NCBI RefSeq assembly: GCF_001612665.1
Contig: NZ_BDAX01000002.1
Span: 1,178,001-1,242,000, forward strand
Length of the DNA: 64,000 nt
From: Nocardia alba NBRC 108234
GTDB lineage: Bacteria; Actinomycetota; Actinomycetes; Mycobacteriales; Mycobacteriaceae
Direction: 5' to 3'
Part shown: positions 28,001 to 40,000 of the stretch, in pieces
Layout: each line of letters starts with the position of its first letter
Position numbering within the stretch: the first letter of the stretch is position 1
The notes under the pieces: model-generated
Database searches by the model: none
Seen by the model: the letters and a program-made list of their open reading frames with translations, nothing else
Told to the model about the DNA's origin: nothing
Program-made: the position numbers and the translations under genes

Positions 28001-31000
28001 TGGCGCGCAAGGAGGTGAGCCACACCCAGCCCGAACCGCGCGCGCCGTGCACGAACAGCTGTTCGGCGCCGTCGACAAGGCGTCGTGAGGTGGGGCCCGG
28101 CTCGTGGACGAGAGAGCCGTCCGGGTGTGGGCGAAGGGCGACGCCGTCGACGGTGGCGAGCGCGAAGCGCGAGAACGTGACTCGTGCGCGTGCGCCATTG
28201 ATGCGCACGAGGTCGGAGTCGGTCGGTGGCCGCGTGCGGTCGGCGTCGAAGGAGGGGTCTGCCGGGTCGGGTGTGAGTTGCTGGAAATCATCGGCCAGTC
28301 GCAGTCCGGCCCTGCGCAATTCGGCGAGCAGCGCGTCATTGTGCTCGGCCGTGATCGGGTATTGGCCGCCACGATCCGAGAGCGCGCCCAGCACGCCCTG
28401 GTCGACCATGATCTCGGCGGCCGCGTTCGCCGGGCCGCCGTCGAGCAGGGCGGCATGTGAGGCGTCCCCGGCTTGTTCGGGAGTCGGCACGAAGATCACC
28501 GAGAGCCGGTCGGTGACGATCGGCAACCACCCCGAAGGCGTTGCCGTCGTGTCGACGACAGCGCCGGTCTTCGCGTAGCGCAGGAGCCCGTCCGCGCCGA
28601 CGAGCACGCGGGCGTCGGCCCGGTCGGCGAGGTGTGCGAACGTGGTCGACACCGGTCGAACAAGGACGGGTCCGATGTCCTCGCCGACCGATGAGGCGGA
28701 GTCGTCGGTCACGGTCGACGCGGAGTCATCGGTCACCGACGCGGTGTCATCGATCGCCGCCGACGCGATGTCATCGGTCACCGGCGTGGGGGCATCGGTC
28801 GCGGGCTGGGTGTCGGCGGGGGCATCGGCCACCGAGGACGGCGAATCACCGGGCTGCGTGAGCCAGCTCGCCATCTCGACATCATCTATGCTCGAATTAT
28901 CTTCCAGCTCAATGATATTCGGGATGATGAAGGCCTGGCTCTCGCGGACGAGATTGCTGTAGTGGTTCTGGCCGGTGCGCAACAACCACAGCCCCGCCAC
29001 CGCGGCGCTGTTCTGCTGATGGGCCCGCAGTGGCACGCCCTGCTCGGCGACTACAAACACCCGCAGGTCGTAGGCGATGGCCAATAGGATCGGCGCGAGA
29101 TCGCCCGCCTCGACGGCCCACCGTCCGGCGGTGGTGAGGTCGACGGCGATCCGCTCGACGTCGTCGTCGGTGTAGTTATTGCCTTGGGACAAGGCTTGCA
29201 GCGAGGTGCGGGCGACCTCGGCCAGCCGCTGCCGCAACGCGGTGATGGCGGCGGCCTCATCACCGGCCGGACGCAGGTGCGCGGGCATGGCACGCACGAC
29301 CGCGCGATAGAAGCAATCACCGTCGGCCTCGACCTCGATCGCGCGCAACCGCTGATTGCGCAGGAACACGCGCTGATTCACCGTCATCGCGCCGAGCGAG
29401 ACGAGGGCGCCGATATCGCCACGACCGCCGGGAATCCCGTCGGGACCCCAGATATCGGTGCCGATATCGGTGCCGGTCTGACCCCAACCCACCGGTTCGG
29501 TGTCACCGACAACGACGAATTCCTGGCGGTCGATGTCGAGTAACGCGACGAACTCGGCGAGCGGCAGCGTGACCGGCGCCGGGTCGAGCCGCGACCGCAG
29601 CACAATGCCCTCTGGGTGCACGGTGGCAACCAGATAGCTGTGACCTGTGCCGAACGCGAGCTGGGTACCGGCCGGAAAATGCCCGGTCAGCACCTCAGCG
29701 AGCGTGGCGAGCCGCGCGGTACGACCGAGGTCGATGCGCGAGCTCTCGCGCCAGGACGGCAGTTCGACGCCACGCTGACGTTTCGCCGACGGCTCCGGCG
29801 TCGGCTCGTCGTCGGCGCCGCGTTTGGCCGGCGCGGCACCATCGGCCGGCGCGAAGTTCAGTATCTCTTGAACGCGTGGCGCGTCGTTGCCGTAGGCGGC
29901 GCGCGTGCCCGTTCCCGCCGAGGTGAGTCGCGCGAATTGGTTGAGATGACGCAGTGGCACGACGATCACGCCCTGGTGCAACGCCCGCGAACCGTGTGGA
30001 TCAGCGAGCGACACCGTGACCACTTCGCCGGTGACCGCGTCGCGTTCGACGCCGACGACGGTGTGCGCGTGGTTGCCGAGAAGCATCGTGTGCGGCAGGC
30101 GGTCCTGTCCCGGCGTGGGCCCGCGGGTGCCGAGAGTGACGGTATCGCCGTGGCTGAGCAAGCGGGCGATCCGCTCGCCGACCCAGCGCGCGATCACCGA
30201 GTCGGTCAACGGGTCGGTCGACGCCCACTGCTCCATCGCGATGCGCAGCGGTTCGAGTGCCGGCGCGATGGCGGCGAACTCGGCCGCGCCGAGCTGCTCG
30301 ATCAACGCGGCCCGTTCGGCCTTGGTCATGCCGGGGCCCATGGTTCGCGTCGCCGCGACGCCGAGGGCGGAAACGAGCATCGCGGAGAACCCGGTCCACG
30401 TCGACGCGTTCTGCGTCTTCAACCACTCTTCGTGAGCGAGGACAGGGTCGGTGACCGAGGGATCGGCCCGCAACCGCGCGAGTTCGTCCGTCGCGCGTTT
30501 CCAGCCACTGGCGTCGCGCCACAGATCGGTCCAATCCGACCACTGTTTCTCGAACCCGGCGATCCGGCGGGCGAGGGCAGCGTTGCCGAGCAGCTCGGTG
30601 AGCGTGTCGACGCCGAGCGTCATGGGGTGGGCGAAAAACGGATCACCGACCGATTGGATGCCCTGTGTACGCCCCGTCCAGCGTCCGATCACGGTCCGTG
30701 GCCAGATCGCCCCCGCTACCCGCTGTTCATCGTTGCCGTAGATTCCGGCGTATCCGCGTTCCTTTCCTTGATAGAGCGCCCACGCCTTCTCGATCAGCGC
30801 GGCCCACAGCGGATGCCCCGGCCGGTGCGCGGCATAGGCCGAGGTGCCGTCGAAGGTATAGAAATTCCGATCGACCGGGACCCAGACCTCGCGGCGGCTC
30901 GTCGGGTTCTGGTGCCCGTCGTCGAAGAATCGGACCGCGTAGCCATCGCCTTCGACACGGATCATGGCCTCGATCATTTCCGGATGCGTCCGCGCGAGAC

Positions 31001-34000
31001 CGATCAGCACAGCGAGGACCGCGCAGGTTCCGGCCGCGCCCTGGACGACATCGTCCGGTCGCGGACGCCCTGTCGCCCCGAACAGCGGGTTGTCGGCCTC
31101 GACCAGCCCGAGCACCGGCAGGCGGTTGGCCGCGAGCAGGTCGGCACCGACCCAATGCCACGCGCCGGTCGGCTCGGCGAGCGCTACCTCGCCCGGTCGG
31201 GCCTGGTCGAGTCGAACCGCGACGATCGTCCCACCCTCGAACGACACCGACCGGCCGGCCGAGACGAAGGTCAGACCTGCTGTGGGGATCGTGAGCATGC
31301 CCGCCGGCACGGTCGTCACCTGGCCGTTGGTGTCATGGGCGACGACGGTCGAGTGTCGCCCGATCTGCACGAAATCGTCGCTGACCGCAAGACCGAGTTC
31401 GGTGATGAGGTAGTGCAGCGACCTGTCGTTGATCCTCGGGACCGGCCTGCCGTATTCGGTCGAATCATCGGCCATCAGACGCAACGTTCCCGCGACGACC
31501 TCGATTTCGGCGACCGCCGCCGCGACGTCACCGCGCAGGATCGTCGCGGGGGTCACCGTGACCGCCGCCGCCGAGATTCCCGAGACGTAGATGTTGGCGC
31601 GGCGGTCCATCACCATCCGCGCGCGTCCGCCGAGATCGGCTGTCGTATCGAGCAGAGTTCCGTCGGTTGCCCGGTACAGCAGTCCATCCGGCCCGATGAC
31701 GACCCGCAGGTCGGCTACGGCGTGGTCCGACATCGTCAGATCGGCTGGGTCATTGTCGGGGAAGATGCCGGGGAGCCTGTCGACGTCCTCGGTTCGCTCG
31801 GGCGGGACCGGCGCGTTCGTGGTTCCGAGGGTGACGGTGTGCCGCGGACCTGGTTGCGGCACTTCGGCGAACAGTTGGGTGAGGTCGGATCCGTGGTCGG
31901 TGACCGCACGCAGTGACCGCCAGGCGACGGCGTTGTCGAAGACGGCTGACCTCGCCGAGTCCAGGTCGGCCAACTGTTGGGCGTGCAGGAAGAGCAGTGG
32001 CCAGATCGGGGCGGCGGGCGGCAGGTCGATCGGCAGTCCGGTCATGCCGTCGACCCGCACCCAGGTGGCCCGGTCCGCCACCTTGAGCAGCACGTAGATC
32101 CTGCCGTCGTCGAAGGACTGGATCATCGAATTCAGTACGTACGCCGGCTGATCGGCCAACTCGGCCAGCTGCTCGATAGCCTCGGTCAATCCGAGCGCGC
32201 GAAGGGCCGCGCTCTGCCGGAACGGCTCCAGGTCCTCACCCCGCGCGCCCTGGGGTGCGGTGATGAGGCCGCCGATCTGTCGGAGCAGCTCCGTCGACGC
32301 CTGCGCTGTCGGCAGCACGTACACCTGGGTATCACTGGCGACCAGCAGCTGGCCCGCGTCTTCGGGGTCGGGGCTGAGGAGCACCGACGTACCCACCGGC
32401 AGCTCGACCACTTCGGTCACGGTGATCGTGTCGGTGCCGAAGGGTTCCTGCCTCGGCATCGTGGTGACCGCGAGCGGGGCCGACAGGTGGACTGCGCGCG
32501 CCGTAGGGGTCAGCGTGGCGCTCGTCGGAGTTCCGATCGGCGCGAGCGCGATCGGACCGATCGGCAGTGGCAGGCTGGGTTCGGTGACCTCGTCGAGGGA
32601 ATAGACCGAGCCGATCGCGGAATGGACGGCGTAGTTGTCGAATCCACCGAGCGGGCCCGCGTGCCAGCTCGAATCGCTGTCGGAATCCCAGTGCGCGACC
32701 GGTTCGGCGGTCGGCGCCGGGACCTGTGGTGCCGCACCGAACGCGCCGTGCGTGCCCGGCCCCGACGAGCTCATCGCCGAGAACATGTTGAGGTTCGCGA
32801 GTGGAATGGTCAGTTGCGAGGCGGGCGAGTAGGGGTCGACAACGACCAGCCCCGTCGGCGACCCACTGCGCTCGACACCACCCGACCACACCACGCGCAC
32901 AACGGAATACGCGTGCTTGGGGAACAAGCTATTCGCTATCGGGTTGCGGGGCAGTGTGGATTTGGTGTTCGCGGTGACGGTGTCGCCGCGCTCGATCAGG
33001 TATTGGGCGCGTTTGGCGAGCCAGCGGGCCACTGTTGTGTCACGCATCGTCCGCCCCGAACGCCACGCGCGAACCTGGTGTTCGAACGCGGTCAGCCCGG
33101 TGTTCAGATGGTCGGCGATGAATGCCGCGAAGGTGGTGTGGCCGTGCGGATCAGCCTGCCATGCGGTCTGGGCCGAGGTAACGATGCGAGCGAGTCCGGC
33201 GGCATCGAAAAGATCGGCCACCTCGACCTCGGTCAGCGTAGATGTCGACGAAAGACCTTCGCGTGCAATTGCTTCGGTGACTGTCGCGACGGCGGCCGTG
33301 GCCGCCGCACGCACCCGGTCGAGCAGGGGCATGGTCGTGTTCGTCGATGACGAGGGCGCCTGCGCCGACGCGAGCAGCCAGTGCGCCACGTCGTGGTCGC
33401 CGATCAGCTCGGCGAGCAGGTCCTGGTCGAACTGCAACGGCCAGGCGAAAACCATCTCGTCGACGCTGCGCGTCGGTTGGGCACGGCCGGACTCGCCGAC
33501 GATGGTGCTCGGCCGCAACTTCCCCGCGGCCGCACCCGGCAGGCCGACCTCGGCGCCGTGATACCCGTGGTCGCGGCCGTGGTAGGCGGCCCACGCCTTC
33601 TCGATCACCGCGGGCCACATCGGCTGACCCGAGGTGTGCGCGGCGTATTTCATCGCGCCCGCGTTGTCGGTGTAGAAGGTGTCGTCGACTTTGACCCACA
33701 CCCACCCCTGTTCGGGGTCGTTGAACCGCACCGAGAAGGTCCGCGCCCCGTCTGCACCGACTGTCTCGGTGACCATGTCCGTGATCATGTCCGGATGGCG
33801 TGTCGCGAGGTCGATCAGGGTGGACATGAGATAGCAGTCGCCGACGGCGCCCTGCTTGACATCGGTCGGCAGTACGAGGCCATCGATGCCGAAAAGTGGT
33901 CCCGTCGCGCGCGCGGACCCGATATTGAGCGGGAACGGGTTGCTCGCGCGCAGCCATCGACCGTCGCCGGGGTCGAGTTCGAACAGGGCCGGATCGGTTG

Positions 34001-37000
34001 AGGTGAGCCGCAACGGAATTCGTGAGCCGGGTTCCAGGTGCGCGGCGCCCTCGGCTGTCGCGACAACGAGACCTTCGACCTTCGCCCGCAGTACGCGTTT
34101 GCCGCCTCGGTTGTGTTCGGTGAAGGCAGCGGCGAGCACCGAGGCGGAGATCGTGGCGAAATACCCTGGAAAGGACTCGATTTCGTACCAGGTCCCCTGC
34201 AGATCGGTCCATGTCTGGCTGACCGGGATGGACTTGCTGACGTCGACAGTGACGAGCGCCCTCGAGTCGGTGCCGACGACAAGGCGCCCCCGTGGCGCAC
34301 TCACCACGGCGGTCGGCGTCGAGACCGGCAACTGAGGCGGCGGCTCGGTCCTCGTCCCTGGCAGCACATGCGTGGTCGGCGCGGCTGCTGCCGCGCTGAC
34401 GGTGATACCTGTTGTCGCACTTGCCAACCGACTGGCCATAGCACCCGCGACGAAGGGCGAGTCCGCCTCCGAGTGAACCGATATCTCCGCGGCGGCGAGG
34501 TCGAGCATATGAGCCGGTGTCCACCCGGTGAACGGGTTCGGCCTTGTGGTGCGTGGGACGGGCGGGGGTGCGATGGGCGCGGCGCTGGGTTCGTCGCGCG
34601 AGGGGTGCTTGTCAGCGCTCGATTCGGAATCGTAGTGCGGGTTGGCGACCCAGGCGACGGTAAGCCCCCGCAGGCGGATGAACCCGTCGATGCCTTCGGC
34701 GCCGATCGCGACGGCGACATCGTTGTGGTCGACGACCTCGATCGCCGACCCGGTCGCGTTGATCCGGACGGTGTAGCGGTGGTGCGTCGCGTCGCCGAGC
34801 AGCACCTGCTCCCCCGCGTCGAACTGGCGGGTGCCGACCAGGGCGAGCGGTGCCGGTTCCATGGCAGCGCGGTGGTTGACGACTGGGGTGTCTTCCGCGT
34901 CCCAGACCCTCGGCCCCCTGACGGGCTGGGTAGGAATCGTCGGCGCGCCGTCATCCGCCGTGGTCTCGGCACGGGCATCGGCGTCGCGAATATCGCTTTG
35001 CCACTGCGCAATTCGGTCGGCAAGAGTTCGATAGCGGGCAGCGTCGGGGTAGCTCGGCAGCGGCCGGTTGGTGCCGATGGCGACCTCCGCGTCGGAGAAG
35101 GCGAGTGCCTCGTCCTCGCGCTGACCGTTGGTCGCCGCGTGCGCTTCGAGAATCGCGGCGGCCCATGCGGGGACACCGTGCCAGGAGGCCGCCCACGACG
35201 GCGCGGGCAGGTCGGTCGCGCGGGGCACCCGGACCCAGGCCGGGCTGCCGTCGACCATCAGGTGCACATCGATCTCGTCGCCCACGTGACGCACCATCGC
35301 GACAATGGCTCGCCGGCCCGCCGGATCGGCGATGAGTCGGCGCAGCTGACGCAGTGGCGCCGAGTCGGGCAGGTTCGGCAGGTCGGCCACGCTCGGTCCG
35401 GTCGGTGCGAAGAGCATGCCGGTCAGCGCCGAGACCGGAGCGAGGCCGTGCCGTGCCGCTTCGGCCGGGGTGAGCACGAAACTCACCCCGTTCGGGCGTT
35501 CGACCCATAGCGTCGACGCGTCGAGCCAGCTGACCCGCAACCGTTCGGCCGCGTACACCCGCGTAACTCCCCCGGTTGCTACGGTCACATCAACGCGCTG
35601 CGCGAATCTGCCTATGTCGGCGCGCGATTCGAAACCGGCGGCGGACAGCGCTGTCTCGTCCACCCAGCCGGTACCGTTCGCGCCACTCACCCAGCGCCAG
35701 GTGCGACCGGCGACGTGGCGGACCGTCGCCTCGCCCGGCACGTGGTTGAACAGGCCGCCGGGGATCGGACGCAGTTCGATGCCGGTGTCGGTGCGCAGGA
35801 TGGTCGCCGGTGCGATGACGCGTCGGCCGAGCAGTGCGACCCGGCGCGCCGGCGCGTGGGTCACGGTCCCGATGGGTACGAGTGCGACTGGCGGGTCGAC
35901 GACGGCGGGTTCGGTGATCGCCGCCGCCGCGACGGCGAGCTGGTCGTCGCTGGTCACCTTAGGCAGGCCCACCGCTTCGTCCATCGACGTGAGGTCGGCA
36001 AGCGGTCGCAGGTGCGCGAAGCGGTCGGGGTCGGTGGCCCGGCGGAAGGAGCGGGAGAGGTCGTCGACGAGGAATCGGGCGTTCATCGTCGGGTCCGCGT
36101 CGTATTCACCACCGCGATCGACCAGCGTGCGCACCGTGCCCGCGTGCACCTCGATCTCGGCCGCCGCGATGGCGGCCGCGCCGTCGAGCAGCGCGGCGTG
36201 GGTGATCCGGTGCGGGCCCGACTGCGCGGACTCGGGCACGGCGTACATCGTGCCGTTGGCGTCGACCACGAACAGCGCCCGCCGGTTCGCCGGGTCCTGA
36301 TGCCACTGCGCGTTGCCCGTCGTGGTTCGTCCCTCGCCCGGCCGGGCACCCCAGGTGGTGTCGAAAAGTCCGTTGTCGCCGGCTCGGCGCAGCAATCCGT
36401 CGGTGCCGACGACGATTCGGTAGGCGTCACGCTGCGCCGCGGTGAGTCGCGGGAACGCCGCACCGGGTGTGGGGTGTGTCTCGGTGAGGCCGGCGGCCGG
36501 TGGGTAGGTCGGCGGGATCGGCGCGTCGTCGGTGCCCAGGACGAACGCGGTCCGTGAGCCGACCGAGCCGATCGCGCGAAAACGGTTGAAGTAGGCGGAC
36601 CTGACCTCGATCGCGGCACCGTCGTGCGGGTCGATCAGCCGCACAGAGGTCACCACCGGCGTGCCGTCGACGTCCTCGACGGTCACGCCGGCGACCGCGT
36701 ACACGTGCGATCCGCGCAACCAGCCGAGCAGACGCTCCTGGCCGACCGGGATCGGCTTGGTCTGCACGGTGAGGATGTCGCCGGAGCGCAGGACAGCGTC
36801 GGCGTCGAGGAATCGGGTGTCGCCGGGGACGCGTCGAGTATCCGAAGGTGCGAAAAGGGCAGCCAGACGATCGCCAACCCATCGGGTGAGCGCCGAATCA
36901 TTCTGGCGAGCAGGCGATTCCCAGTCATCCATCGCCTGCGTGAGCGTGGCGAGCACGGTATCGGGCACCTCGTGCTCACCCAACCGGTCGCCGAGGAATG

Positions 37001-40000
37001 CGACGAATCCTGTCGATGTCGCCAGCTCCGGCTGGTCGGGAAGCATTGTCCGCCAGTGTGATTCCAGATCCAAGATCGCGCGCGCGGCGGCCTGGTCGCC
37101 GAGCAGGTCGGTCAGCGCATCGAGGCTCATGGCCATCGGATGGGCGAAGTAGTGATCGTCGACGGCGCGGATCGCGTGCGCCCGGCCGGTGCGCTCACCG
37201 ACCGGTTGTGGCGGTCGCAGAGCAGCGGCGGCCGCACCCGGCTGACCGCCGTAGATGCCCGCGTAGCCGCGCCCACCGCCTCGATAGACCGCCCAAGCCT
37301 TCTCGATGACCGCCGGCCACAGCGCGCGATCGGTCGCGGCGTAGGCCGACTCGGCGCCATCGGCATCGCCGAAGGTGTAGAACTGCCGGTCGACGACGAT
37401 TGTCGTGGTCGATCCGTCCGGTTCGGTGAATCGCACCGCGAACCCGGCGTCGCCGGGCAGTTCGGTGATCATCTGGGCAATCCACTGCGGGTTGGTGTTC
37501 GCGAGGCTGATCAGATCGGCGAGCAGATAGCAGGTGCCAGCCCGGCCCTGGCGCACGTCGGCCGCGTCGATGGTCGGCCCGAACAGCGGCGTGTCGACCC
37601 TGCGCAGGACCGGGACCGCTTCGGTGAAGGCTTCCTCGGCGGCCGGTTGCCACTGCTCATCGGCGCCGGGCGAGCGCATCATGAGCTGATCGGTCACCGT
37701 GTCGCGCCGCACCGCGACCTTCGTCCCGCGCTGGAACACCCAGCGCCGACCCGACCCGTCGGCCCACGGCACGACGAGCGCGGCGGGAATCGCCATCGCG
37801 GGCGGAGCCACTGGTTCGGGATACCCGGGCAACACCGGGTCGGCGGCGATCACCGCGGCCACGTACGCCTCGAGGATCAGCGATGCCCAGATCGGTGCGT
37901 TCGGGTCGTTCGAGAACGGCATGGTCGAAGCACGATCGACCCGCACCCATCGGTTGCGCCCGTCGATGGTGAGCAACACATCGACGCCGACGACCTGCCG
38001 ATCGCTGACGATGGTCGCGCCGCCGCCATCGACAACGTTGCCCAGTTCGTCGACCGTATTGCCAACAGCGGCAACGACATCGGCTCGGACTGTCGTGACC
38101 TGACGACCATCATCGACGACATAGCGCATGATGTTCATGACCTGCTGGGGCGTCATCGCCCGCAGTCGCCGCGCCACCGGCCAGGTCGGCAGGAACGCGG
38201 CATCGGCGGAGCGCGGGCCACCGGGACCGAAAATCGGGCCCGCCAGCAGGGTCGGCCGCCGCAGTCCGACCTGTTCGGCGATCGTCGAATCGATCCAGTG
38301 CGATCCGATTTCGGTGTGCAGCAACACCTTTCCGCCAGCGCCGACCGCGGCGTCGACGACGACGCGCTCGCGCTCCCAGAGCGCGAGGTCGGCTCCGAGC
38401 TCGACAATCCGCCCGTACGTGCCGGTCAACTGGTCCCAGCGGTAGCCCGCCGCCGTCAGCGCGGTCAGGGTCACCCAATGCTGACCGTTGGCTCCGATCA
38501 CCGCCACTTCGACCACACCGTCGGGGCTGCGGGTCGGGTGGCCGGGCGGGACCGTGAGGGTCCCGTCGGGCAACGGCTCGACGGGTGCGTCGGACACCGC
38601 GACGAGCGCGGATCGGCTCAGCGTCATTGTGGTGCCGCTGACCTGTGTCAACCGCAACCAGTGTGCCTCGGCGGCGGTCGTCCATACCCGCCCGCGACCG
38701 GTGTGCACCGCGACCCGCGTGGGGTCGGGCTGCCATGGCCCGACGAAGACGGTGTCGGTCTCGAAAAGTATGTCGCCGCTGACCAATCGGAGGCCACGGC
38801 CGAAGTGACCGAGCGTCTCGTTCCAGTAGAAGTGGTAATTGCCGAGCTGTTCTCGCGAGATATTCACCCGCCCGTTCACAGCTTCGACCTCGTACAGGTC
38901 GTTCCCGTTGCCGTCGGTGTACTCGCGCAGCAGACGCAACACGCCGCCGGGATGTGGCTCGACGAGGTGACCAGCGGCGACGAACGGCGGATGTGTCGTG
39001 ATTACCTGCCGTGGAATGCCAACCGGTGGGAGGTGCTCGCCCGCAGGCTCGTCGGGGCGCGCGCCGATAGCGGGCAGGGTGACCCGGTCACTCGCCAACG
39101 CCGACGGCGCGGCGACGGTTACCGCGCGGCGCGGCTCGAGCGTGTATCCGAAGCTGGTGACACTCGCGAACTGGTTGAGCGCGTGCGCGGGGACCGTGAC
39201 CCGGGTCCCCGTCGCGTCGACAACCACGATCTCGACGACCGCGCGCGAACGACCGTCGACCACAACGGTCTCGACCCGATAGGCCGAATCGGCGAGGAGC
39301 CCGGGAACTGTCGCCTGATGCGTGGATCCAAGCTTGGTCGCCGCCACGAGCATCGATGTCCGTTCGAACGTCTCCCGGATGAAGGTTTCCGCCGACCAGG
39401 TCAGCGCCGATTCGCCCTGCGGCACGCCTTCTTCCCACGCGCGCATGGTCGCGAGCATCGGGCGCAGGTCAGGGGCGGCGGCACCGGCGAGCCGTTGGAC
39501 GAACTTCTCGAAACCGTCCGCTGTCGTCACGTGCGTGCGGCGCAGCACGTCGGCCAGCGCGGCGCTCGGATCAGCGTCGGTGTTCGCGGCGGCGATGGCG
39601 TCGAACAGCGGCGTGAGTAGCGGGATCGCGTGCGGGGCACGGGCGAGGAGTTCGCGCAGTCGCCGTAGCGCCACGATCTCGGTACGCGTGCCGGGTCCGT
39701 AGATGTCGCGCAACAACCGGTCGAAGGCGCGGTCGTCGGTACTCGGGTGCTCGCCGAACCACGCGCGCACCAGGCCGACCGCCAGCACCGGGTCGGGGGC
39801 GCCGGCGAAGGCTGCTCGTGCCCGTTCCCATACGTCGTGCTCGGATTGCAGGAAAGCGACAGCGCGCCACAGCTCGACCGGCGCGACGCGATGCCACGCG
39901 GTGGTCAGCACCGTCGCGAGATCGGCGCCGAGCCAGGCGTGCAGAAGCTCGGGACTCAGGTACATCGGATGCGCTAGGACGCGGTGGTTGGTACCGGTGA

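Noticed and set aside
29616..31916. Long plus-strand open frame of over 700 codons opposite the giant gene
   Set aside because: Its composition is the His/Arg/Gly/Asp-rich pattern produced by reading the antisense of a high-GC gene. No domain is recognisable, and the minus-strand frame carries clear catalytic motifs through the same bases.
37140..39620. Plus-strand frame of about 826 codons opposite the giant gene
   Set aside because: Antisense shadow of the calpain repeat region, with the same low-quality composition and no start signal.
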